64,000 nt of DNA, from positions 248,001 through 312,000 of the forward strand of contig NZ_KZ984440.1 of NCBI RefSeq assembly GCF_003569915.1, in the 5' to 3' direction. This document shows positions 53,939-62,689 of this stretch, one piece after another; the first letter of the stretch is position 1, and each line of letters starts with the position of its first letter. A program made the position numbers and the translations under genes. Source of the DNA: Comamonas testosteroni. GTDB lineage: Bacteria > Pseudomonadota > Gammaproteobacteria > Burkholderiales > Burkholderiaceae_C. The notes beneath the pieces are model-generated. The model was not told the DNA's origin and ran no database searches. It saw nothing but the letters and a program-made list of their open reading frames with translations.

Positions 53939-55078
53939 TCAGCCTTCTTTCACCAGCAGATTGCCGGTGATTTCGCTGACGTTTTTCACGCTGGTCAGCG
54001 TCATGGCCACGCGCATTTCCTTTTCCAGCAAGTCCAGCAGATTGCTCACGCCTGCACCGCCATCGGCAGCCAGCGCATAGATAAAGGCGCGGCCAATCAT
54101 GGTGCAGTCGGCGCCCAGGGCCAGCATGCGCACAATGTCCAGGCCATTGCGAATACCCGAGTCCGCCAGAATCTTGATCTGGCCTTTGACCGCATCGGCA
54201 ATCGCAGGCAACGCACGGGCGGAGGACAGCACGCCATCGAGCTGACGGCCACCGTGGTTGGAGACGATGATGCCGTCCGCGCCAAAGCGCACGGCGTCCT
54301 TGGCATCTTCGGGGTCGAGAATGCCTTTGATGACCATGGGACCCTTCCAGAAGTCGCGAATCCATTCCAGATCGCTCCACGAAATGGAGGGGTCAAAGTT
54401 CGCGCCCAGGTAGCCCATATAGTCTTCCAGGCTCACGTTCTTGCCCAGATAGGTGGAGATATTGCCCAGTGTGTGGGGGCGACCCATCAGGCCCACATCC
54501 AGCGCCCAGTGTGGGTGTGTGACGGCTTGCAGATAGCGGCGCATGGCGGCGTTCGGGCCGCTCATGCCGGAGTGCGCATCGCGGTAGCGCGCGCCGGGCA
54601 CGGGCATGTCCACCGTGAAGACCAGCGTGGAGACGCCGGCAGCCTGCGCACGCTCCAGCGCGTTCTTCATAAAGCCTCGGTCCTTGAGCACATAAAGCTG
54701 GAACCACATGGGGCGCTTGATCTTGGGCGCGACTTCTTCAATCGGGCAGACCGAGACGGTGGACAGCGTAAAGGGAATGCCTTTTTTGTCGGCCGCCATG
54801 GCAGCCTGCACCTCACCACGGCGTGCGTACATGCCGGTCAGGCCCACGGGCGAGAGGGCCACAGGCAGGGCCAGCTTTTCACCAAACAGTTCGATGCTGG
54901 TGTCGAGCTTGCTCATGTCCTTGAGCACGCGCTGGCGCAGCGCCACATCGGCCAGATCGCTGACATTGCGGCCCAGTGTCTTTTCCGCATAAGCACCACC
55001 ATCGATGTAGTGGAAGAGAAAAGGCGGCAGGCGCTTTTGAGCGGCAGCACGGTAATCGGTGGTGGAGGAAATGATCAT
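53939..55078 (-). CDS. lldD: FMN-dependent L-lactate dehydrogenase
   Basis: This membrane-associated flavoenzyme oxidises L-lactate to pyruvate and passes electrons to the respiratory chain. The 379-residue protein shows the family marks: [35 protein letters not shown] at the N-terminus, [25 protein letters not shown], the active-site [10 protein letters not shown] (about 270-279) with the catalytic histidine, and [19 protein letters not shown]. It is the last gene of lldPRD; its start overlaps lldR by 4 nt. It converges with pbpC, and no terminator is visible between them. Confidence 0.95.
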   Translation of the reverse strand: MIISSTTDYRAAAQKRLPPFLFHYIDGGAYAEKTLGRNVSDLADVALRQRVLKDMSKLDTSIELFGEKLALPVALSPVGLTGMYARRGEVQAAMAADKKGIPFTLSTVSVCPIEEVAPKIKRPMWFQLYVLKDRGFMKNALERAQAAGVSTLVFTVDMPVPGARYRDAHSGMSGPNAAMRRYLQAVTHPHWALDVGLMGRPHTLGNISTYLGKNVSLEDYMGYLGANFDPSISWSDLEWIRDFWKGPMVIKGILDPEDAKDAVRFGADGIIVSNHGGRQLDGVLSSARALPAIADAVKGQIKILADSGIRNGLDIVRMLALGADCTMIGRAFIYALAADGGAGVSNLLDLLEKEMRVAMTLTSVKNVSEITGNLLVKEG

Positions 55079-55845
55079 GAGAAAGTCACCGGGGTAGATG
55101 AAAAACGACCCAGCCGCTCAAGCCGCGCAGCGTCGGCATCAGCCTGGGTCAGTTTTTCGTGGACATAGGCCAGGTGTTCGCCGATCACGGCTCTGGCCTG
55201 CTCAGGTTCGCTGGCGATGATGGCCTGCATGAGGTCATGGTGCTGACGCGTCAGCAGCTCCAGCACTTTGGGGTCGTCGTGCACAAACATCAGGCGGCGG
55301 TTCTGTGCCACGGTGCTCAGCACCATCTCGAACAGGCTGCGCATGACCTGCACCACAACCACGTTGTGCGAGGCCTCGGCAATCGCCAGATGAAACTGCG
55401 CATCGGCGCGGGCCGAGTTCGCCGCGTCCTGGCTTTTCTGGTGGCGCAGCATCTCGTCAAAGCAGCGGCGGATATGGTCCTTGTCCTTGTCCGTCGCGCG
55501 TTGAGCTGCATGCCAGGCGGTGTTGATTTCGATCATCTGGCGCGTCTCCAGCACGTCGTAGCGGTACTGGGGGTCGTCACGAATCAGCGGAATCAACGGG
55601 GCCACGGCCTGGTCGGGCCATTCCTGCACACGCTCGCGCAGAAAGGTGCCAGAGCCCACACGGCTTTCCAGCACGCCGCGGCTTGCGAGCTTTTGAATCG
55701 CCTCGCGCAGCGCCGTGCGCGACACGCCCAGCTGCTCTGCCAGCGCCCGCTCCGTAGGCAGCTTAGCGCCGCTTTGCAGTTGGGTGGTCTGGATCAGCTC
55801 CAGCAGTTGCTGGGCGACGCGGTCGGACAGGCGCATGGCGGGCAT
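55075..55845 (-). CDS. lldR: GntR/FadR-family lactate operon regulator
   Basis: LldR represses, and in some conditions activates, the lactate operon, and L-lactate releases it from DNA. The 256-residue protein has an N-terminal winged helix ([66 protein letters not shown]) and a C-terminal all-helical FCD ligand domain. Typical metal-binding residues in that domain are an Asp and three His, of which [13 protein letters not shown] carries one. The gene lies 18 bp after lldP and overlaps lldD. Two perfect ATTGGTA-N-TACCAAT operators lie upstream of lldP. Confidence 0.93.
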   Translation of the reverse strand: MPAMRLSDRVAQQLLELIQTTQLQSGAKLPTERALAEQLGVSRTALREAIQKLASRGVLESRVGSGTFLRERVQEWPDQAVAPLIPLIRDDPQYRYDVLETRQMIEINTAWHAAQRATDKDKDHIRRCFDEMLRHQKSQDAANSARADAQFHLAIAEASHNVVVVQVMRSLFEMVLSTVAQNRRLMFVHDDPKVLELLTRQHHDLMQAIIASEPEQARAVIGEHLAYVHEKLTQADADAARLERLGRFSSTPVTFS

Positions 55846-55863
55846 GGGTTCTCTAATGGCTTT

Positions 55864-57531
55864 TTAGTGGGGAATCATTCCCGGGAATACATAGGCCTGC
55901 AGCGTGCAGATGATGCCGATGATGACCAGGAAGGCCAGACTGTGCTTGACGGTGAAGCGGAACAGGTCCGATTCCTTGCCGGCCAGCCCCACCGCCGCGC
56001 AGGCAATGGCAATGGATTGAGGCGAGATCATTTTGCCAGTCACGCCGCCTGTGGTGTTGGCCGTCACGGTAAGCACCTCAGGCAGACCCAGTTGCGCAGC
56101 CGTAGTGGCCTGCAGCGCACCAAACAAGGCGTTGGCCGATGTGTCAGAGCCCGTGAGGAACACGCCCAGCCAGCCCAGGAAGGGCGAGAAGAACGCAAAG
56201 GCTTTGCCGGTGTGAGCCAGCGCCAAAGCCAATGTGGTGGACAGGCCCGAGTAGTTGGCGATGAACGCAAAGGCCAGCACCATGCCGATGGAGTAGATAG
56301 GCAGGGCCAGTTCCTTGAAGGTCTCGCCCAGCGTCTGCACTGCCACCGATGGCTTGAGGCGCAGGATGATGATGGAGATGATGGCTGCAATCAAGATGGC
56401 AGTGCCAGTGGCCGACAGCCAGTTGAACGAGTACACCGCGCCATAAGGTGTGGGTGTGCTCACGATGGGGGCAACCTTTTGCACGATGTTGTGCAGCATG
56501 GGCACTTGCAGATTGATCACAGCGCCAGCCAGCGGGCCGCCTGCGGCAAACAAGGCCTTGAAGGGCTTGACGCTCCAGACCGTCACCATCACGGTGAGGA
56601 TGATGAAAGGCGACCAAGCCTTGAGCACCACGCCGGTAGTCAGCTTGATGGGGGCAGAGGTCGAAACCTTGGGGGCTGGGCTACCCGCTTCAGGTGCAAA
56701 GCGGAAGATATGCTTGGGCTGCCAGAACTTGAGGAAGGTCGTCAGCGTGACAAGCGCAAAGATGGCCGAGGTGATGTCGGGCAACTCAGGGCCGATGTAG
56801 TTGGCAGTCAGGAACTGACCGATGGCAAAGCTGCCGCCGCCCACGAGCACGGCAGGCCAGGTTTCCTTCACACCGCGCCAGCCATCCATGATGGCCATGA
56901 GCCAGAACAGCACGATGATGGTCATGAAGGGCAGTTGGCGACCGGCCATCTGGCTGATCAGCATGGGGTCGATGTTGGACACCTGACCGGCCACGATGAC
57001 GGGAATGCCCATGGCACCAAAAGCCACAGGGGCGGTATTGCCGATCAGGCACAGACCTGCTGCGTACAGCGGCCTGAAGCCCAGACCCACCAGCAGTGCA
57101 GCCGTAATGGCCACGGGTGCGCCAAAGCCTGCGGCGCCTTCGAGAAAAGCACCGAAACAGAAGCCCACCAGAATCAGCTGCAGACGCTGGTCTTCGGTGA
57201 CCGACAGAATCGACGAGCGAATGATGTCGAACTGCCCGGTCTTGACCGAGACCTTGTAGAGAAACACGGCCGCCACAATGATCCAGGCGATAGGCCACAG
57301 ACCGTAGAAGAAGCCATAGACCGCTGCGGCCAGTGCGTTGGCAACAGGCATCTTGTAGAAGAAGAGGGCCACGGCCAGCGACAGCGCCACGGTGATGGTG
57401 CCCGCCAAATAGCCTTTGAGTCGCAGCTTGGTCAGCGCGATAAAGAAAAAGAGGATGGGGATGAGAGCCACCAGAGCCGACACCCACACATTGCCTGCGG
57501 GGTCGTAGTTTTGCGACCAGATTTCTTGCAT
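55864..57531 (-). CDS. lldP: L-lactate permease (lldPRD operon copy)
   Basis: LldP imports lactate (and glycolate) with protons. The ATG at 57531, with an AGGAG site 9 nt upstream, gives 555 residues; the frame is open further upstream but without a ribosome-binding site. About 13 hydrophobic helices are visible, starting [30 protein letters not shown]. The conserved family blocks [30 protein letters not shown] and [14 protein letters not shown] are intact. First gene of the operon, transcribed from a promoter with a TATAAT box between two LldR-type operators. Confidence 0.95.
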   Translation of the reverse strand: MQEIWSQNYDPAGNVWVSALVALIPILFFFIALTKLRLKGYLAGTITVALSLAVALFFYKMPVANALAAAVYGFFYGLWPIAWIIVAAVFLYKVSVKTGQFDIIRSSILSVTEDQRLQLILVGFCFGAFLEGAAGFGAPVAITAALLVGLGFRPLYAAGLCLIGNTAPVAFGAMGIPVIVAGQVSNIDPMLISQMAGRQLPFMTIIVLFWLMAIMDGWRGVKETWPAVLVGGGSFAIGQFLTANYIGPELPDITSAIFALVTLTTFLKFWQPKHIFRFAPEAGSPAPKVSTSAPIKLTTGVVLKAWSPFIILTVMVTVWSVKPFKALFAAGGPLAGAVINLQVPMLHNIVQKVAPIVSTPTPYGAVYSFNWLSATGTAILIAAIISIIILRLKPSVAVQTLGETFKELALPIYSIGMVLAFAFIANYSGLSTTLALALAHTGKAFAFFSPFLGWLGVFLTGSDTSANALFGALQATTAAQLGLPEVLTVTANTTGGVTGKMISPQSIAIACAAVGLAGKESDLFRFTVKHSLAFLVIIGIICTLQAYVFPGMIPH

Positions 57532-57659
57532 TGACTTGCGCTCCTGAACTGCGAGGAAGTGCAGTGCTTCCGTGGCGACCGGAAGCCCTCGCATTCTTTG
57601 TTTTGACCGGGCCCGGCGCTGCTTCCTGGCAGAAGCGTGCTGTGACCCGTTCGGTTTAA

Positions 57660-57674
57660 ATTGGTATTACCAAT
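57660..57674. promoter_or_regulatory. LldR-type operator, promoter-downstream copy
   Basis: The perfect 7-1-7 palindrome ATTGGTA-T-TACCAAT lies about 18-32 bp downstream of the likely lldP transcription start on the minus strand. It has the GGT-N-ACC core of FadR/LldR-family operators. The 345-bp gap 57532-57876 also holds the second operator, the promoter and the lldP2 terminator; no gene is seen. Confidence 0.85.
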
Positions 57675-57698
57675 GTGAGAATTTTTGAAGTGGAGCGG

Positions 57699-57704
57699 AT
57701 TATA
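57699..57704 (-). promoter_or_regulatory. -10 box of the lldPRD promoter
   Basis: On the minus strand this is a perfect TATAAT. The -35 region at the expected distance is poor, which would fit a promoter needing help from a regulator. The expected start is near 57691, between the two operators. Confidence 0.6.
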
Positions 57705-57756
57705 GAAATCGGATTTAACGCGTTTATTCATGGTTTTCCCTTGAATTTACAATATT

Positions 57757-57771
57757 ATTGGTAATACCAAT
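57757..57771. promoter_or_regulatory. LldR-type operator, promoter-upstream copy
   Basis: The perfect palindrome ATTGGTA-A-TACCAAT lies 97 bp (centre to centre) from the first copy, upstream of the promoter, the same layout as O1/O2 of the E. coli lldPRD operon. Confidence 0.85.
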
Positions 57772-57821
57772 TTGCGGCAAAGCTAGCAAGGTCAGACCAG
57801 ACAAGACGTTTTTCCAGGCGC

Positions 57822-57854
57822 AAAAAAGCCGCAGTCCATAAGGAGCTGCGGCTT
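57822..57854 (-). terminator. Terminator after the second lactate permease gene
   Basis: GCCGCAG / CTGCGGC followed on the minus strand by TTTTTT. Confidence 0.9.
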
Positions 57855-57876
57855 GTTGCTGGAGCTGATTGCCAGA

Positions 57877-59535
57877 TCAGTTGACCATCATCTTGAAGGG
57901 CCAGACATAGGCTTGCAGGGTCACAAAGATGCCCATCAGGCAGGCCAGTGCGATGGAGTGGAAGAACACATAGCGCAGGATGTCGCCTTCGCGGTTGAAC
58001 CAGCGTGTGGCGGTCGATGCGACCACGATGGACTGCGCGTCGATCATCTTGCCCATCACACCGCCCGAGCTATTGGCCGCGCCCATCAGATTGGGCGACA
58101 GACCGAGCTGGTCAGCCGCGACCTTCTGCATGCCGCCGAACAGCACGTTCGATGCGGTGTCAGAGCCTGTGAGTGCCACGCCCAGCCAGCCCATCAGCGT
58201 GCCGAAGAAGGGGTAAAACCAGCCGGTGTTGGCAAAAGCCAGACCCAGTGTGGTGTCGGTGCCGGAGTAGCGGGTCAGCGTGCCCAGAGCCAGCATCAGC
58301 ACAATGGTCAGCAGCGAGAAGCGCACCAGCCAGATGGTCTTGAAGAAGGTACTCACGATCTTGACCGGGTTGTACTTCATCACAAACGCGCTGACGATGG
58401 CGGCCAACAAAATTGCCGTGCCGGTAGCAGACAGCAGGTTCAGCACATAGGTCGCGCCTTCCTTGGTGGGCTGCTTGACCACGGGCGGCATCTTCTCGAT
58501 CAGGTTGTGCAGACCTTCCATGGGGAAGGCGGGCGCAAAGATGCTGTTGAGCCAGGCCTTGACCGAGGGCAGACCCCAGATGAAGACGAAGACGGACAGA
58601 ATGATCCAGGGGGTCCAGGCAGCGATCAGCGCGGAGCGGCTATGCTGCGCGACGGGCTGGGGCGGCTTGACTTCGGAAGCGCTGACATCCTTGCCGCGAA
58701 TCGAGGCCGAAGTCCAGATCTTCTTGGGCTGCCATACACGCAGGAACAGCACCAGGCTGATCATGGAGATGATGGCGGCAATGATGTCCACCAGCTCAGG
58801 GCCGATGAAGTTGGACACCAGATATTGAGGGATGGCGAAGGAGACGCCGCACACCAGAATGGCGGGCCAGATTTCCATCATGCCCTTGCGACCGGCAAAA
58901 GCCCAGATCAGCCAGAACGGTACCAGTACTGAGAAGAAAGGCAGCTGGCGGCCAATCATCGCGGTCACTTCCATCAGGTCGTAGCCGTGTACCTTGGCCA
59001 GCGTGATGACGGGCGTGCCCAGTGCACCAAATGCGACGGGAGCGGTATTGGCGATCAGCGACAGGCCCGAAGCAGCCAGTGGCGAAAAGCCCAGACCGAT
59101 CAGAATCGCTGCCGTCACGGCCACGGGCGTGCCAAAACCGGCAGCACCTTCAAAGAACGCGCCAAAGGAGAAGGCAATCAGCAGCAGCTGAATGCGACGG
59201 TCTTCGGTAATGCCGGAGAGTGAATCCTGCAGCACCTTGAAGCTGCCGTTCTGTTCGGTGAGCTGATGCAAAAAGATAATGTTCAGCACAATCCAGCCAA
59301 TCGGCAGCAGACCGGTGAACGCGCCAAACAGCGCGGCGCGGCCTGCCATCTCGGCCGGCATGCTGTAGACAAAGACGGCAATGAGCAAGGCGGCGACAAG
59401 GCCCGCGCCTGCGGCCCAGTGCGCCTTCATATGCAAAAAGCCTAGGCCAACCAGCATCACCACGACCGGAATGGCCGCAAGCAATGTGGACAACCACATA
59501 TTCGATAGTGGGTCATAGACCTGTTGCCAAATCAT
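57877..59535 (-). CDS. Second L-lactate permease-family transporter
   Basis: This 552-residue permease is homologous to the LldP encoded next to it but clearly diverged (MIWQQVYDPLSNMWLSTLLAAIPVVVML). The family blocks AFSFGAFFEGAAGFGTPVAVTAAILIGLGF and ALTGSDTASNVLFG are intact, and about 13 helices are visible. It probably carries lactate, glycolate or a related 2-hydroxy acid. The ribosome-binding sequence AGGAGAAG lies a few bases before the ATG. It is divergent from a second 2-hydroxy-acid dehydrogenase gene, with 195 bp between the start codons, so the pair may form a unit for one substrate. No LldR-type palindrome lies in that gap. Confidence 0.92.
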   Translation of the reverse strand: MIWQQVYDPLSNMWLSTLLAAIPVVVMLVGLGFLHMKAHWAAGAGLVAALLIAVFVYSMPAEMAGRAALFGAFTGLLPIGWIVLNIIFLHQLTEQNGSFKVLQDSLSGITEDRRIQLLLIAFSFGAFFEGAAGFGTPVAVTAAILIGLGFSPLAASGLSLIANTAPVAFGALGTPVITLAKVHGYDLMEVTAMIGRQLPFFSVLVPFWLIWAFAGRKGMMEIWPAILVCGVSFAIPQYLVSNFIGPELVDIIAAIISMISLVLFLRVWQPKKIWTSASIRGKDVSASEVKPPQPVAQHSRSALIAAWTPWIILSVFVFIWGLPSVKAWLNSIFAPAFPMEGLHNLIEKMPPVVKQPTKEGATYVLNLLSATGTAILLAAIVSAFVMKYNPVKIVSTFFKTIWLVRFSLLTIVLMLALGTLTRYSGTDTTLGLAFANTGWFYPFFGTLMGWLGVALTGSDTASNVLFGGMQKVAADQLGLSPNLMGAANSSGGVMGKMIDAQSIVVASTATRWFNREGDILRYVFFHSIALACLMGIFVTLQAYVWPFKMMVN

Positions 59536-59730
59536 CTTTTACTTCTCCTGATTGAATGAATTAGCTCGATGGTGGCAATGTGCGGTCATTCCTACACTAG
59601 CGTAAGCCCTCGGTTTGATGCGGCTGCAGAAAATTTCAAAACCGGCATAAATCGCTTCAAACCCGAGTGCCTGTCAAAGCGGCTTGCGGGTAATAACATC
59701 GACCTCAATACTCACAAAGGTAAAAAAGCC

Positions 59731-60909
59731 GTGGCCGATCTTTCCAAAATCACCTGTATCGAAGACCTGCGTGTGGTGGCCAAGCGCCGCGTGCCGCGCA
59801 TGTTCTACGACTACGCGGATTCGGGCTCCTACACACAGGGCACCTACCGTGCCAACGAAGACGACTTCCAGAAGATCAAGCTGCGCCAGCGCGTGGCCGT
59901 GAACATGGAAGGGCGCAGCACGCGCTCGACCATGATTGGTCACGATGTCGCCATGCCTGTGGCGATTGCACCCACGGGCCTGACCGGCATGCAGCATGCC
60001 GATGGTGAAATTCTGGGCGCCAGGGCCGCCAAGGCGTTTGGCATTCCATTCACGCTGTCCACCATGAGCATTTGCTCGCTTGAAGATATTGCCCAGCACA
60101 CCGACAATCATCCGTTCTGGTTTCAGCTCTATGTGATGCGCGACAAGGCTTTCATGGAGCGCCTGATCAACCGCGCCAAGGCTGCCAACTGCTCGGCACT
60201 GGTGGTGACGCTGGATCTGCAAATCCTCGGTCAGCGTCACAAGGACATCAAGAACGGCCTGTCCACACCGCCCAAGCCCACGATTGCCAATATGCTCAAT
60301 CTGGCCACCAAGCCGCACTGGTGCATGGGCATGCTGGGTACCAAGCGCCGCACTTTCGGCAATATCGTCGGCCATGTGGATGGCGTGGGCGATGTGTCCT
60401 CGCTGTCATCGTGGACCGCAGACCAGTTTGACCCGACGCTGAACTGGAGCGATGTCGAATGGATCAAAAAGCTCTGGGGCGGCAAGATCATTCTCAAAGG
60501 CGTGATGGATGCCGAGGATGCACGCCTGGCCGCGCAAAGCGGAGCGGACGCGCTGGTGGTCAGCAATCACGGCGGCCGCCAGCTCGATGGTGCGCCTTCG
60601 TCGATTGAAGCGCTGCCATCGATTGCCGAAGCGGCCGGCAAAGATATCGAAGTGTGGATGGATGGCGGCATTCGCAGCGGCCAAGACGTGCTCAAAGCCC
60701 GCGCTCTGGGCGCGCAGGGCACGATGATTGGCCGCAGCTTCCTCTATGGTCTGGGCGCTTATGGCCAGGAAGGGGTGAGCAAGGCGCTGCAGATCATTCA
60801 GAAGGAGCTGGATGTGACCATGGCGTTCTGCGGCCACACGAATATCAACAACGTGGGCAAAGAAATCCTGTTGCCCGGCACCTACCCCAAGCCGTTTGAA
60901 GCGCTCTGA
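59731..60909 (+). CDS. Second FMN-dependent alpha-hydroxy-acid dehydrogenase (LldD-like)
   Basis: This flavoenzyme oxidises a 2-hydroxy acid (lactate, glycolate or mandelate type). A GTG at 59731 (V-A-D-L-S-K-I-T-C) gives 392 residues and begins where family similarity begins; an upstream ATG would add 54 residues encoded by AT-richer, unconserved sequence. Family marks: [69 protein letters not shown] (about 277) and MDGGIRSGQDVLKARALGA. It is only distantly similar to the lldPRD copy. It pairs divergently with the second permease gene, and its specific substrate cannot be read from sequence. Confidence 0.88.
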   Translation: MADLSKITCIEDLRVVAKRRVPRMFYDYADSGSYTQGTYRANEDDFQKIKLRQRVAVNMEGRSTRSTMIGHDVAMPVAIAPTGLTGMQHADGEILGARAAKAFGIPFTLSTMSICSLEDIAQHTDNHPFWFQLYVMRDKAFMERLINRAKAANCSALVVTLDLQILGQRHKDIKNGLSTPPKPTIANMLNLATKPHWCMGMLGTKRRTFGNIVGHVDGVGDVSSLSSWTADQFDPTLNWSDVEWIKKLWGGKIILKGVMDAEDARLAAQSGADALVVSNHGGRQLDGAPSSIEALPSIAEAAGKDIEVWMDGGIRSGQDVLKARALGAQGTMIGRSFLYGLGAYGQEGVSKALQIIQKELDVTMAFCGHTNINNVGKEILLPGTYPKPFEAL

Positions 60910-60928
60910 AATTAGTAGCTGATAGCCT

Positions 60929-60956
60929 AAGCCAGTCACAGAGTGACTGGCTTTTT
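60929..60956. terminator. Terminator between the second dehydrogenase gene and nhaA
   Basis: AAGCCAGTCAC / GTGACTGGCTT with a 3-nt loop is followed by T residues. The stem core is the same as the terminators at 8749 and 8913. Confidence 0.9.
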
Positions 60957-60968
60957 TACTTTAAATCT

Positions 60969-62357
60969 TCAGTTTTGCAGGCGTTTTCTCCGGGCAAAGC
61001 CATAGCCCAGTCCCAGCAGTGCAGCAATGGCTGACCCGCTCAGGATGCCCAGCTTGGCCGCGCCCAGCAGTGCAGCGTCTTTAAACGCCAGCCCTGCGAC
61101 AAAGATGGCCATGGTAAAGCCGATGCCCGCCAGCAGCCCGGCCAGCAAAACGCCATGCCAGTTCAGATCTTGCGGCAGTTTGCACAGCCCACTTTTCACA
61201 GCCACCCAGGTAGAGATAAACACGCCTAGTGGCTTGCCAATCACCAGCGCAATCAGCACGGCCAATGCCGTGGTCTGTGGGCCGGTGGCTTGCAGATCAA
61301 TGCCCGAGAACTGCACGCCTGCATTGGCCAGCGCAAAGATAGGCATGATGACAAAAGCGACCCAAGGGTGCAGCAGCATGGGTAGGCGTTGCGCAGGCGG
61401 CAGCAGGTCGCGCTGCGCGGTTTGAGCGGCGCGCAGCTCTTGCAGCAGATGGTGAGGATCTGCACGGCCGCTGCTGATCTGGTCACCAGCTTTGCGCAGC
61501 GCAGCTTGCGCTGTCATCAGCGGGGACTGCGAAGTGCTGCGCACAAAGACCGGCGTCATCAAACCCAGCACCACACCGGCAAGTGTAGGGTGCGCGCCGG
61601 TTTTGAGCAGACCAAACCACAGCACGGCACCGGGCAGCACATATAGCGGCGCAGCCGCAATGCCCATGCGGTTGAATAGCAGCACCAGCAGCACACCAGC
61701 ACCAGCAATCACAAAGCCCATGGCCTGCAGACCGCCGGAGTAGAAGAGGGCGATGATGAGCACGGCCATGATGTCATCGATGATGGCAAGCGCCAGCAGA
61801 AAAATGCGCAGCGCACCGGGAATATTGCGCCCCAGCAGTGCCAGAACACCGACGGCAAAAGCAATATCCGTCGCCGTGGGAATGGCCCAGCCATTGAGCA
61901 AGGCCTTGTCATTGCCCGCCAGCGTCATATAGATCAGTGCGGGCATCACCACGCCACCCAGCGCCGCAATCAGCGGAAGGCTCGCTTGACGCAAGCTGGC
62001 CAGTGCGCCGTTATGCAACTCGCGGCGAATCTCCATACCGACGACCAGAAAGAAAACGGTCATCAGCACGTCGTTGACGATGAAATGCAGGTCTGTGCTC
62101 CAGCTCCAGGGGCCCAGCGTCAGAGCCAGCGGTGCATGCCAGGTGGCAAAGTAGGTATCAGCCCAGGGCGAGTTGGCCCAGAGCAGCGCCGCAGCAGCCA
62201 TCAACATGAGCGTGATGCCTGCAAAGGACTCGATATGCATCAGGTGGCGGAGGGAGGCGACAGCTTTTTCGGTCGCGAATTGCAGGGTGGGGGCCTGGCT
62301 TTGGGGGGAGGAGGGCAAGCCGTGTGCAGGGGCCTGCACAGAAGTTTGTGGGTCCAT
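60969..62357 (-). CDS. nhaA: Na+/H+ antiporter NhaA
   Basis: NhaA expels sodium in exchange for protons and controls cytoplasmic pH and salt. The ATG at 62357 gives 462 residues, longer than the 388 of E. coli NhaA owing to a 40-residue N-terminal tail and a cytoplasmic loop of about 65 residues (QSPLMTAQAALRKAGDQISSGRADPHHLLQEL...). Motifs include FFLVVGMEIRRELHNGAL, AIPTATDIAFAVGVLALLG with the sodium-site aspartate, and LALAIIDDIMAVLIIALFY with the adjacent Asp pair. Twelve helices are expected. It converges with the dehydrogenase gene. Confidence 0.96.
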   Translation of the reverse strand: MDPQTSVQAPAHGLPSSPQSQAPTLQFATEKAVASLRHLMHIESFAGITLMLMAAAALLWANSPWADTYFATWHAPLALTLGPWSWSTDLHFIVNDVLMTVFFLVVGMEIRRELHNGALASLRQASLPLIAALGGVVMPALIYMTLAGNDKALLNGWAIPTATDIAFAVGVLALLGRNIPGALRIFLLALAIIDDIMAVLIIALFYSGGLQAMGFVIAGAGVLLVLLFNRMGIAAAPLYVLPGAVLWFGLLKTGAHPTLAGVVLGLMTPVFVRSTSQSPLMTAQAALRKAGDQISSGRADPHHLLQELRAAQTAQRDLLPPAQRLPMLLHPWVAFVIMPIFALANAGVQFSGIDLQATGPQTTALAVLIALVIGKPLGVFISTWVAVKSGLCKLPQDLNWHGVLLAGLLAGIGFTMAIFVAGLAFKDAALLGAAKLGILSGSAIAALLGLGYGFARRKRLQN

Positions 62358-62689
62358 GGTGAATTCAATGGCGCGGCAGTGTCCATGAATCACGATCACT
62401 GCCAGCGCGCAGGCGGCCCGACCTGCGCATGAAATTCACCTGCCATCACCACCGCATGTGGCGGGCACCCGGCCGAGATTTTAGGGGCAAAGAGCAGGGC
62501 GTCATTTTTTAGGGAATTGCTGATTCATATTGCATTTAGCGATGATGAATATGCGCAATGGCAGCCAATGAATGCTGTTTGATGGATATTTACCATGTGT
62601 CCTACAGTCCATGCTGTTAGCTGACTCTAAACTGACAAAGCTCATCCGTCCGGGTGATGTTGAGCTAACTCATTGATGGGAGAACACGC
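62358..62689 (+). promoter_or_regulatory. Intergenic region upstream of nhaA and the OmpA fusion, with a structured leader
   Basis: No gene is seen in these 332 bp between divergent genes. Near the right end GTTAGCT (62616-62622) can pair with AGCTAAC (62663-62669), and GCTCA (62640-62644) with TGAGC (62661-62665); these overlap, so they are alternative folds just upstream of the GGGAG ribosome-binding site (62678-62682) of the OmpA-fusion gene. Promoters were not located. Confidence 0.45.

Noticed and set aside
55159..57534. 791-codon plus-strand open frame opposite lldR and lldP
   Set aside because: It spans two real minus-strand genes and their junction, and its Gln/His/Gly-rich composition is typical of antisense frames.
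59569..59730. 54-residue N-terminal extension of the second dehydrogenase
   Set aside because: The stretch is AT-richer and unlike the family; similarity starts at the GTG at 59731, though the GTG has only a distant AAAGG site.
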